NCBI GenBank assembly: GCA_019323195.1
Contig: JAHWHQ010000055.1
Location: forward strand, 1-12,266
Origin: Candidatus Woesearchaeota archaeon
GTDB lineage: Archaea; Nanobdellota; Nanobdellia; Woesearchaeales; JACPBV01
DNA length: 12,266 nt
Direction of reading: 5' to 3'
The first letter of the stretch is position 1. Each line of letters starts with the position of its first letter. Below are positions 1 to 7,411 of this stretch, piece after piece. The translations under genes were made by a program, and so were the position numbers. The notes below the pieces were generated by a model, which saw nothing but the letters and a program-made list of their open reading frames with translations, was not told the origin of the DNA and did not search any database.

Positions 1-233
1 ACGGGGCTGTAAGCAGCGATGAGATGGTTCTTGGTACTTACCTGCACGGGATCTTTGATAATGATGAGTTCAGGAATCATTTTATCAATTGCCTGAGAAA
101 AAGGAAAGGTCTTGATGAGGTTAAGGGAACTTTTAATGAAGCTGAGTGGAGGGAGAAGGAGATGGAGAAGCTTGCAAAAACTGTTAAGGAGAATATTGAC
201 ATGGAAAAAATAAGGGGGATGTTAAATGCTTAG
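1..233 (+). CDS. cobQ: Cobyric acid synthase, C-terminal end (partial)
   Basis: This is the 3' end of a gene that enters from the left edge; the reading frame is open from base 3, so the ATG at 24 is internal and not the start. The visible residues include SSDEMVLGTYLHGIFDNDEF, which matches the end of the glutamine amidotransferase domain of cobyric acid synthase (CobQ/CbiP), where the conserved His of the GTYLHG motif is part of the catalytic triad. The enzyme uses glutamine and ATP to amidate side chains of the corrin ring in the cytoplasm. A charged helical tail follows, as is usual for the family. Its stop overlaps the start of cobS by 8 bases, so the two are almost certainly co-transcribed and translationally coupled. 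Only about 76 residues are visible, so the identification rests on this motif plus the operon context. Confidence 0.88.
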   Translation, partial: GAVSSDEMVLGTYLHGIFDNDEFRNHFINCLRKRKGLDEVKGTFNEAEWREKEMEKLAKTVKENIDMEKIRGMLNA

Positions 234-936
234 CCTGATAGGGTTTTTTACAAGGCTGCCTGTAAAGAAAACGTCTGTTGAGAAGGCATCTAAGCTATCA
301 TACCTGCTGCCTTTGATAGGGCTTATGATAGGGGCATTAGCCGGATTTTTTTACTTAGTTATAGATTCTTTATTTATTCACATAAATGATTATATAAAGG
401 TGTTATTGACAATAGTATTCCTGTATCTTATCACAGGGCTTAACCATCTGGATGGGGTTGCAGATTTTTTTGACGGCATCTATTGCTGCTCGTCAAGGGA
501 AAAAAAGGTTAAGGCGTTAAAGGATACAAGGATCGGGATTGCAGGGGTTGTGTCTGTATTGTTCCTGCTGATGTTTTTGCTGTTCTCTTTGGCAAAATCA
601 GAAGGTGTTTTTCTAAATATCATAACAGCGGAATTGGCTGCAAAAACATCCATGCTTATGGCAATGCTGGCAGGAAAGCCGGCAGAAGATGGGTTTGGAA
701 GGTTTTTCATAAAGAACCTGAAAAAGGGATTACTGCCATTGTCAATATCATTTTCCTTTATTGCATCATACATGTTATCAGGATCAAGAGGGGTGTATGC
801 GCTTATCATATCAATCATAGTTATGATTGTTATTGTCAATATGGCGCATAAGCATTTTGGCTCTACCAACGGGGATGTTTTCGGGGCAGTCAATGAGATA
901 ACAAGGGTTTGCTGCCTGGTGTTTTTATTGTTGTGA
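226..936 (+). CDS. cobS: Cobalamin synthase CobS (adenosylcobinamide-GDP ribazoletransferase)
   Basis: This integral membrane enzyme joins adenosylcobinamide-GDP to alpha-ribazole (or its phosphate), the final assembly of the nucleotide loop. The 236-residue length is normal for the family. It begins with the typical LIGFFTRLPV segment, carries the signature HLDGVADFFDG at residues 74-84, DTRIG at 100-104, GKPAEDGFGRFF at 150-161 and STNGDVFGAVNE at 213-224. The acidic motifs are the expected metal and substrate sites. Hydrophobic stretches at about 25-48, 57-73, 104-122, 165-183 and 190-206, plus the C-terminal end, indicate several membrane spans. The start codon lies inside the end of cobyric acid synthase, and the stop is one base before cobY, as expected in a compact operon. 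Confidence 0.95.
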   Translation: MLSLIGFFTRLPVKKTSVEKASKLSYLLPLIGLMIGALAGFFYLVIDSLFIHINDYIKVLLTIVFLYLITGLNHLDGVADFFDGIYCCSSREKKVKALKDTRIGIAGVVSVLFLLMFLLFSLAKSEGVFLNIITAELAAKTSMLMAMLAGKPAEDGFGRFFIKNLKKGLLPLSISFSFIASYMLSGSRGVYALIISIIVMIVIVNMAHKHFGSTNGDVFGAVNEITRVCCLVFLLL

Positions 937-937
937 G

Positions 938-1492
938 ATGAAATCTATAATAATGGCCGGAGGAAAGGGAACAAGGATGGGAGGAATTGAAAAGGCTTTG
1001 ATAGAGATAGGAGGGATTACATTATTAGAGAGGGTTGCAGATGCACTGCAGGATACAGAGATAGCGGTGGCTGTTACTAAGAATACGCCGGAAACATGGA
1101 AGAAAGCAGAGGAGCTGGGGCTTAATACGATAAGAACGCCTGGAAAAGGGTATCATGAGGACTTATTGTTCTTGTCGAAGATGTTTAAGGAATTTTTGTG
1201 TGCTAGTGCAGACCTGCCTTTCCTTAATAAAAAACTGGTCAATGATGTCATCAAAAAGTATGATGAGGTAAAAAGGCCTGTGTGTGTTGTTATAGCCAAA
1301 GAGGATTATGATAGAATCGGGTTTAAGGGCTCTTATTGTAAAGAAGGCCTGGTCCCTGTTGGGCTTAATATTGTTGCAGAAGGAGAGGATTACCTCTATG
1401 GGATCAAAGGGAAAGAGGCGATCAATGTTAACACTAGAAATGATATGGAGGAGGCAGGAAAATGGATGCAAAAACAGATGAAAATAGAATAG
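938..1492 (+). CDS. cobY: CobY, GTP:adenosylcobinamide-phosphate guanylyltransferase
   Basis: This 184-residue protein is a small nucleotidyltransferase of the MobA/GlmU fold. It opens with the nucleotide-binding loop MAGGKGTRMGG (residues 6-16) followed by KAL at 19-21. It has the metal-binding SADLPFL segment at 90-96, and GLVPVGLNIV (137-146) and INVNT (162-166) toward the end, which are typical of archaeal CobY. CobY replaces the bacterial kinase/transferase CobU and makes adenosylcobinamide-GDP, the substrate of CobS encoded just upstream. A plain MobA-like or other sugar nucleotidyltransferase is the alternative, but the position between cobS and cobT strongly favours CobY. No kinase P-loop is present, as expected for CobY rather than CobU. 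Confidence 0.9.
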   Translation: MKSIIMAGGKGTRMGGIEKALIEIGGITLLERVADALQDTEIAVAVTKNTPETWKKAEELGLNTIRTPGKGYHEDLLFLSKMFKEFLCASADLPFLNKKLVNDVIKKYDEVKRPVCVVIAKEDYDRIGFKGSYCKEGLVPVGLNIVAEGEDYLYGIKGKEAINVNTRNDMEEAGKWMQKQMKIE

Positions 1493-1503
1493 ATGAAGGA
1501 AGG

Positions 1504-2559
1504 ATGAGAATAAATAATCTTGAGATTGGTCTGGTAGATAAGGGTTTAATGGAGAAGACACAGCTGCGACTTGATAATCTTACTAAGCCGAAGGGATCTC
1601 TTGGTATATTGGAAGAGCTGGCAAAAAGGTATGTGGCTATTACCGGAAGAGAGAATCCTGAACTAAGGAAAAAGGTTATCTTTACACTGGCAGCAGACCA
1701 TGGGGTTGCTGCTGAAGGCGTGAGCGCATTCCCGCAAGAAGTTACAGCACAGATCGTATTGAATTTTGTCAATAAAGGGGCTGGGGTGAATGTTCTTGCA
1801 AGGCATGTGGGGGCTAAGGTGGTGGTGGTTGATATTGGAGTTAAGACTGATATAAGCTGTGCTGAGGTTGTAAACAGGAAAATAGGTTATGGAAGCAGGA
1901 ATATGGCAGAAGGTCCTGCAATGACAGAGGAGCAGGCAGTCAAAAGCCTGCTTGCAGGTATTGAACTTGCTGAAGAGGAGATAAGGGATGGCGCTGACAT
2001 CATAGGGACAGGGGATATGGGGATTGCCAATACTACGCCAAGCTCTGCTATTACAGCTATCATAACAGGAAGAAAGGTTGAGGATGTTACAGGAAGAGGG
2101 ACAGGGGTCTCTGATGAAGGGTATGAAAAAAAGATCAATGCTATCAAGAAGGCGCTTGACGTTAATAAGCCTGACCCTAAGGATGGGGTAGATGTCCTAA
2201 GAAAGGTAGGGGGCTTTGAGATAGGAGGGATTGCAGGAATAATACTTGGGGCTGCTTCACATAGGATACCTGTTGTTATAGACGGGTTTATATCAGGGGC
2301 AGGGGCTTTGATAGCATACACAATCAATCCGAAGGTTAAGGATTACCTTATAGCTGCACATTGCTCGGTAGAAAAGGGGCATAGAATCATATTAGAGCAT
2401 CTTGGGCTAATGCCGCTGCTTGACCTTAAACTTCGCTTAGGGGAAGGGACAGGGGCTGCGCTTGGGATTGGGATGGTAGAGGCAGGATTAAAGATTCTTA
2501 CGCAGATGGCGTCTTTTGAGGATGCAAAGGTTAGCAACAGGAAGGAGCAGGATGGATAA
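1504..2559 (+). CDS. cobT: Nicotinate-nucleotide:dimethylbenzimidazole phosphoribosyltransferase CobT
   Basis: CobT activates the lower-ligand base by moving phosphoribosyl from nicotinate mononucleotide to it, giving the alpha-ribazole phosphate used by CobS. Clear motifs (numbered from the ATG at 1504, 351 residues) are TKPKGSLG at 27-34, AADHGVAAEGVS at 63-74, GDMGIANTTPSSAI at 170-183, DGFISGAGALIA at 260-271, AHCSVEKGH at 285-293 and GEGTGAALGIGM at 313-324. The Glu in GEGTGA corresponds to the catalytic Glu of the Salmonella enzyme; the GEMGIGNTT loop of that enzyme is GDMGIANTT here. The frame is open from an ATG at 1462 inside cobY, but the ATG at 1504 follows a purine-rich GAAGGAAGG stretch and gives an N-terminus of normal length, so I prefer 1504. 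The gene overlaps cobD by 8 bases. Confidence 0.95.
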   Translation: MRINNLEIGLVDKGLMEKTQLRLDNLTKPKGSLGILEELAKRYVAITGRENPELRKKVIFTLAADHGVAAEGVSAFPQEVTAQIVLNFVNKGAGVNVLARHVGAKVVVVDIGVKTDISCAEVVNRKIGYGSRNMAEGPAMTEEQAVKSLLAGIELAEEEIRDGADIIGTGDMGIANTTPSSAITAIITGRKVEDVTGRGTGVSDEGYEKKINAIKKALDVNKPDPKDGVDVLRKVGGFEIGGIAGIILGAASHRIPVVIDGFISGAGALIAYTINPKVKDYLIAAHCSVEKGHRIILEHLGLMPLLDLKLRLGEGTGAALGIGMVEAGLKILTQMASFEDAKVSNRKEQDG

Positions 2560-3586
2560 ATTTCAAAGGATAAAGCACGGAGGAAGGGCTGTTGAGGCGG
2601 CCAGGAGATGGAATATACCTCTGGATAAGATACTGGATTTTAGCTCTAATGCTAATCCTTTAGGGTATTCAAAGAGGATAAGGCAGCTTAATCTGTCTGA
2701 GTTTAAGCTGAACATGTTCCCTGATGACAGCTATGCTGAGCTGATTTCAGCTATAGCAGATAGGTTCAGATGCTCTGGGAATAATGTCCTGGTGGGGAAC
2801 GGAAGCACAGAGATAATAAGGATAATAGCTAACTGCTTTATAAGAAAAGGAACAAAGGTTGCTATTCCAGAGAATACATATGAGGAATATAGATATTCAG
2901 CAGGGCTTTTTGATGGGGAGGTTGTCAATCTTGATTTTAATAGTGAATCTGATGTGGCTTTTTTGTGCAACCCCAACAACCCTACTGGTGAGGTTATCAG
3001 GAGGAATAAGATTATTGATTTTTTGGAGGGATATAAGGGATTATTGGTGCTTGATGAGTCGTATATCGAGTTTTTGGAAGAGGAAGAGCGATATACATTA
3101 AGCGACCATATTGACAGGAAGAATATTATAGTATTAAGGTCATTATCAAAGTTTTATGCACTGCCTGGGATAAGGCTGGGGTATTGCCTGGCTAATGAAG
3201 AGATAATAAAAAAGCTAGAGAGGTACAGGATATCATGGAATATCAACTCAATAGCTGCAAGGATGGGGGTTATTGCATTAAAGGATAAGGAATTTTTTGT
3301 TGAATCAAAAGAATATATCAAAAAAGAAAGGGAGTTTTTTTATAGTCGTCTTTTGAAAGATGGCATCAGGGCTAATAATTCTTTGACTAATTTCTTTCTT
3401 ATAAAAGTTAAGGATTCAAAGAAGATGGCTGAAGAGCTTGAAAAAAAAGGCATCCTTGTGAGGGAGTGCAGCAGTTTCGGGCTGGAGAACTGTATCAGGG
3501 TCTCTTTAAGGAAAAGGGAGGAGAATAAAGAATTGATGATGGATTTTTTGTCTTTCAGAGATTATAACAGAAAAGTATTTCAATAA
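2552..3586 (+). CDS. cobD: PLP-dependent aminotransferase-fold enzyme, likely threonine-phosphate decarboxylase CobD
   Basis: This is a fold-type I pyridoxal-phosphate enzyme of the HisC/CobD family. Numbered from the ATG at 2552 (344 residues), it has HGG at 9-11, DFSSNANPLG at 29-38, NGSTEIIRI from 83, the CNPNNPTGEV loop near 139-148, LDESY with the cofactor-binding Asp near 168, and SLSKFYALPGIRLGY at 197-211 with the PLP Schiff-base lysine at 200. RVSLR near the end carries the carboxylate-binding arginine. The early HGG and DFSSNANPLG motifs and the cobalamin operon favour CobD, which makes (R)-1-aminopropan-2-ol phosphate; HisC histidinol-phosphate aminotransferase is the alternative. 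The frame extends upstream to 2516, but the ATG at 2552 has AGGAAGGAG just before it and overlaps the cobT stop by 8 bases, matching the other junctions of the operon. Confidence 0.85.
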   Translation: MDKFQRIKHGGRAVEAARRWNIPLDKILDFSSNANPLGYSKRIRQLNLSEFKLNMFPDDSYAELISAIADRFRCSGNNVLVGNGSTEIIRIIANCFIRKGTKVAIPENTYEEYRYSAGLFDGEVVNLDFNSESDVAFLCNPNNPTGEVIRRNKIIDFLEGYKGLLVLDESYIEFLEEEERYTLSDHIDRKNIIVLRSLSKFYALPGIRLGYCLANEEIIKKLERYRISWNINSIAARMGVIALKDKEFFVESKEYIKKEREFFYSRLLKDGIRANNSLTNFFLIKVKDSKKMAEELEKKGILVRECSSFGLENCIRVSLRKREENKELMMDFLSFRDYNRKVFQ

Positions 3587-3605
3587 TAGAGGAGATATTT
3601 CTAAT

Positions 3606-6005
3606 ATGGGAAAACAGAGTTGGTCTGCTGAGAAGATAGGAGATGCCCTGATTGATATATATACTGAAACTCACCAGTTAACAAAGGGAGTAATTCGGGA
3701 GAAAAATCCTCTACTCCCTGTTCTAATATTTCATTATACAAAATCTATAAAAAACGCAAGAGAAGTTGCTGCAAAAAAGCTAGAAAATATTGGAGAAATA
3801 TCCTCTGCAAAGGACATAAGAAACTTAAATCTTTATGGCGATAAAGCATATACTCACCTTAAAGAATTTGTTAATCTAATAATAGATAACGAAGAAAAGC
3901 TTGATTTATATAAACCACATTTAGAAACCCAACATCCTAATTTGCTATTCAGTTTAAAGAGATACTTCAGAGGATATTACAATGCTCTTCCAGCTGCTGC
4001 TAAGCTTTTACAGGAATGGGGGAATCCAGAACTGGCTGAGAGAGTAGGAAACATAGAATACTGGCAAAATTATGGAAAGATACTAAGAAGTAAAAAGAGA
4101 AAAGAGAAAGAAAAAGGCTTAGAACAGATTTTAGAGATCAAATATGATAGGAACTACTCTTCACAAGATATTCATTCTGTAATTGAATTTAAGGGAACTA
4201 AGGAAGGTAAAGAAATTGTTGAGTTATTGAAAGGATCTGGAGAATGGTTGACAACATCTGAGATGTCTAAAGAACTTGAAATGTGTATATACAATGTATC
4301 TAAACTTGTGCCTCTTGAATTTCCTGATAGAGTGATAAAGTATCCATATCATACCAGTAAAACTGGCTTTGCTTATTTATATCATTGTTCTATTAAGGAT
4401 TTATATGAGAAAAAAGGAAAATCATGTGAAAAAGGGTCTATATTTGAAGTAGCAACCAGGCTGGGAGTAAGTGATACAAAGATAAGGGGGATTGTTAAAA
4501 ATATGGGATTAGGATGTTCAAAAGGAAAAGGTTCTATCATTAAGAAGATCATCTTGAGTGAAGATGAGATTAATACATTAAAAGAAATTATAGATAAAAG
4601 AAGTAGGGACTTTGAAGATAGTTTAGAAAACATAGAGCCAGGTGAAGGATATTCCTGTGGAGAGCTAAACAAGAGGGGCATACCCTCTTCTCACTTTCTA
4701 AAAGGAGCTAGAGAGGGACAGGTTCCTTATAGTATGAGGAACGGAGTAAAAACCTTTGAGGGAAGCTTGATTTTGGATTTTTTTGAAAATCAGTACTATA
4801 AAAACTATCTTTTAACAGGACTAAGATCAGCCACCTTGCTTTATCCACATCTATACACCCCGCCAGACATACAAACTATGTTTAGGGTAAATCTGGGCCA
4901 TGTGCACAGAAGGTTAAATACCTTACTAAAAGAAAATCCTGAAGCCTGTTATAGATTAAGAAAAACAAGAAACAGAAGGATTCTGGCGACAGAGGAGACA
5001 ATACCGATTCTAAAAAACTGGAATCAAAGACATAATTTCAGGCTACTAAATAAGATTTATAATATTAGAAAAGAATGTTCTAAAGAAGAAGTTCATGAAG
5101 CTTTAAGGGATATAGAAGAACTCAAACAAGATGATGGTACTTTTCATTATCAAGACAACAAGCAGATATTTGAAAATTTATCCATATTAAAAGACTTTCA
5201 ACACAATCTTGTCAATCTTGGGAAAGTCGAGCTAACGCAAAGAGACCTCGCATTGGTGTACTGTTATATGGATTATCATAAGTATAAAATATTAGAAATG
5301 GAAAGAGATTATACATTAGAAGAGGTTAAGGAATTATCAGGCGATTTTAGATATATTGAATCTGTCATTAAGACAATTCAAAGAACGAGTTTTTTATTAC
5401 AGCATGCTAATATGGGTTTGGTTCATAAAAATATTAAAGATAATATAGAATATATCCGCGGGCTAGTAAAAAGGTATCTGCATAGGGATATAATGGATAA
5501 GGATTATGATTTATTTTATAATGCAGAAATGGAAGCATTAGGACATGCTGTTAAAAATTTTGAAGATTCAAAAGGGAAATTTCCAACATACGCGATAAAA
5601 ATAATGAATAGAATGATAGAGCGACACTTAGAAAGAGAATCAAGATATAAAAGAGAAGGCAAGTACACCCATACCTCTTTGTCCACCCCCATAGGGAAAG
5701 ATAATATGGAAAAGAGGTGCCTTGTAGATATCCTAGAATATTCTCAGCAATCTGCTGATGAAATGACAGCACAAAGTGAACTTGAAGATAAACTAAGAGA
5801 TGTTATAGCTAAGGTTAAGCTTTATGAAATAGAGCGAAAAGTGATTGAGTTTAGATTTCCTCAAAATGGTAGTGAGGCAAAAACTCTAAAGGAAATAGGC
5901 GATGAATTCAATTTATCCATAGAAAGAATAAGGCAGATTCAAAACATGGCGCTTTCAAAACTCAGAAGCTTATTTGGAGATGCCTCTCTGACAGACTATA
6001 TCTAG
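3606..6005 (+). CDS. Large multi-HTH protein with C-terminal sigma-70-like domain
   Basis: The last ~190 of 799 residues resemble a bacterial sigma factor. Residues 614-680 fit region 2: LGHAVKNFE at 645-653 matches the LMKAVEKFD helix of sigma-70, and KGKFPTYA at 656-663 matches its FKFSTYA melting segment. SLSTPIGKD (691-699) and LVDIL (706-710) resemble the region 3.2 linker of SigK-type factors. Residues 726-789 form region 4, ending in ERIRQIQNMALSKLR; E773, R774, R776 and Q777 match the -35-contacting E585, R586, R588 and Q589 of E. coli sigma-70. Region 3.0/3.1 seems absent. Before it lie two related segments (about 9-63 and 85-139) and HTH-like segments near 204-236, 278-300, 350-395 and 416-460. 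The gene starts 19 bases after cobD behind a GAGGAG motif with no clear TATA box. It appears more AT-rich than the cob genes, suggesting transfer. The role is unknown; sigma homology is read from motifs, not a database search. Confidence 0.82.
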   Translation: MGKQSWSAEKIGDALIDIYTETHQLTKGVIREKNPLLPVLIFHYTKSIKNAREVAAKKLENIGEISSAKDIRNLNLYGDKAYTHLKEFVNLIIDNEEKLDLYKPHLETQHPNLLFSLKRYFRGYYNALPAAAKLLQEWGNPELAERVGNIEYWQNYGKILRSKKRKEKEKGLEQILEIKYDRNYSSQDIHSVIEFKGTKEGKEIVELLKGSGEWLTTSEMSKELEMCIYNVSKLVPLEFPDRVIKYPYHTSKTGFAYLYHCSIKDLYEKKGKSCEKGSIFEVATRLGVSDTKIRGIVKNMGLGCSKGKGSIIKKIILSEDEINTLKEIIDKRSRDFEDSLENIEPGEGYSCGELNKRGIPSSHFLKGAREGQVPYSMRNGVKTFEGSLILDFFENQYYKNYLLTGLRSATLLYPHLYTPPDIQTMFRVNLGHVHRRLNTLLKENPEACYRLRKTRNRRILATEETIPILKNWNQRHNFRLLNKIYNIRKECSKEEVHEALRDIEELKQDDGTFHYQDNKQIFENLSILKDFQHNLVNLGKVELTQRDLALVYCYMDYHKYKILEMERDYTLEEVKELSGDFRYIESVIKTIQRTSFLLQHANMGLVHKNIKDNIEYIRGLVKRYLHRDIMDKDYDLFYNAEMEALGHAVKNFEDSKGKFPTYAIKIMNRMIERHLERESRYKREGKYTHTSLSTPIGKDNMEKRCLVDILEYSQQSADEMTAQSELEDKLRDVIAKVKLYEIERKVIEFRFPQNGSEAKTLKEIGDEFNLSIERIRQIQNMALSKLRSLFGDASLTDYI

Positions 6006-6038
6006 AATTCTTTGGAAGTAACTTGTAGCTAAGATATT

Positions 6039-7247
6039 TCAATTGAATAAAACCTTCTCCATATCGCCATTAATCCTCTTCTCGAAATCTGACACCTTCT
6101 CGCCTTCTTCCCTTGAAACGCCAAGGATCCTCATAAGCTCTTTGGTAACGCCTAACTCATCCAGGTCAATGCTGACCTGGCCAAGATGCTCCTTGATGAG
6201 CTTTTCCTCTATATCATCTATGTCCCCGGAATCCTTTACACCTATCTTAAGCTCTTCAAATTCCCTGGAAAAAAGGGAATTGGAGTTTTTCATTACAAAA
6301 TAAGCGGATTTTTCATACAGCTTTGTGAAGATGTCCTTAAAGCTTATGTCAGAGGGCTTGCCGCTCTCTAAAATACCTGAAACCCTTATCGTGATGATGG
6401 TATCGTTAAACTCCCTGCCCTTTATCTGCTCTATGATCTCGCTGTAAACCTTCTCAGGGGCCTTATGGTTGGCATCTATCGAGATATTGAAGGTGTTATA
6501 GACCACAACAGGCTCAAAGGTTACATTGCTGTCTTCAACGATATAAAAACCGCCGTTGCCTAACTCCTCGAGCTCCCTGAAATTGTTGGGGAACAACGGG
6601 CCTGGGTAGGCTATCGTGCCGTAGCCTTCTATCTTAGCATCTTTAACTATATGGGGGTGGCCGCCGGCGTAATAATCAAAATTCCTAGGCAGAAGGCTTA
6701 GGGGCTGTGAATCTGCTTTCTCCAGCTCTTTAGGCTTTAGCTCAGAAAGCAGGGAATGGAACATGAAGATCTTAAAGCCTTCTTCTTTTTCCAGCTCATC
6801 CTTTAAGAGAGCTTCGTAATAGCCTTTCTCAAGACCGCCTCTTTTGCCTAACAGGCCTGTGACCTTAACGCCTGTCTTCCTGTCAAGGGTGAAATTAAGC
6901 CTTAGCTTTCCTTGAACGTCCTCGCCTTTGGCAACATTGATGAACAATCCTGCATTCTCAAGAACGTCAAGCATGGTCTTTCCTGAAGGGGAGAAATCAT
7001 GGGAGCCTGCTATGAGATAGACAGGGATATTCTTGTCTTTTAATTCCTTCAGTTTCCTTACTGTTGCCTTTAATCCGTCAACAGAGGGAAGGGAGGTATT
7101 GAACAGGTCTCCTGCTATCAGTACAAAATCAACATTTTTTTCTATTGATAGGTCAATGGCCTTTTCAAAGGCCTTTGCACCTGCCTCTTTCAGCTTGGGG
7201 TCACGCCAGCCTCCGATATGGCAGTCTGCAAGATGGGCGAACTTCAT
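6039..7247 (-). CDS. mre11: Mre11-type DNA double-strand break repair nuclease
   Basis: This 402-residue protein has the calcineurin-like phosphoesterase motifs of Mre11/SbcD in order: D8 and H10 in LADCHIGG, GDLFNTSLPS at 46-55 with D47, GSHD at 81-84, FMFHS with H164, and GGHPHI at 195-200 with H197 and H199. These residues bind the two Mn ions. The family usually has GNHD where this protein has GSHD; Asn to Ser at this metal ligand is a visible substitution that I believe also occurs in some archaeal Mre11 proteins. The last ~130 residues form the capping/C-terminal part and end in charged helices. Mre11 normally works with Rad50 in trimming DNA ends, but no rad50 lies downstream: the gene converges with the sigma-like gene, leaving 33 bases between stops. 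The ATG has no Shine-Dalgarno motif but a TATA box at 7271-7278, so the mRNA is probably leaderless. Confidence 0.93.
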   Translation of the reverse strand: MKFAHLADCHIGGWRDPKLKEAGAKAFEKAIDLSIEKNVDFVLIAGDLFNTSLPSVDGLKATVRKLKELKDKNIPVYLIAGSHDFSPSGKTMLDVLENAGLFINVAKGEDVQGKLRLNFTLDRKTGVKVTGLLGKRGGLEKGYYEALLKDELEKEEGFKIFMFHSLLSELKPKELEKADSQPLSLLPRNFDYYAGGHPHIVKDAKIEGYGTIAYPGPLFPNNFRELEELGNGGFYIVEDSNVTFEPVVVYNTFNISIDANHKAPEKVYSEIIEQIKGREFNDTIITIRVSGILESGKPSDISFKDIFTKLYEKSAYFVMKNSNSLFSREFEELKIGVKDSGDIDDIEEKLIKEHLGQVSIDLDELGVTKELMRILGVSREEGEKVSDFEKRINGDMEKVLFN

Positions 7248-7270
7248 GGGAAAGAGGTAATATCAGGTGT

Positions 7271-7278
7271 TATTTAAA
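7271..7278 (-). promoter_or_regulatory. TATA box for mre11
   Basis: On the - strand the sequence reads CCTTTAAATA, ending 24 bases before the mre11 ATG. That distance puts the expected transcription start at or next to the start codon, consistent with a leaderless mRNA. The same ten bases occur at the same distance from the gene ending at 8038. Confidence 0.6.
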
Positions 7279-7411
7279 GGTTATCGCTGTTAGTTTATTT
7301 TTCTATACGAAGGGTGGGAAAATTTTGACAGAAAAGTAATTTTTAGGGGCGTTCAATTTAATAAGCTAAGCGTTACATTAAGAATAAGAATAAAGGGCGA
7401 GAAAACTTGTT

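Noticed and set aside
480..893. 137-residue reading frame on the - strand within cobS
   Set aside because: It is antisense to a clearly conserved membrane enzyme and shows no recognisable motif; a shadow frame.
1887..2327. 146-residue - strand frame rich in Ser, Pro and Ile inside cobT
   Set aside because: Its composition is what antisense of cobT gives; cobT motifs on the + strand are unmistakable.
6006..6038. Possible bidirectional terminator between the sigma-like gene and mre11
   Set aside because: The 33-base gap has no stem and no T-run of useful length on either strand.
7324..7352. TTGACA at 7324-7329 considered as a bacterial -35 box that the sigma-like protein might use
   Set aside because: No acceptable -10 element lies 16-18 bases downstream, and a single hexamer is expected by chance in AT-rich DNA.
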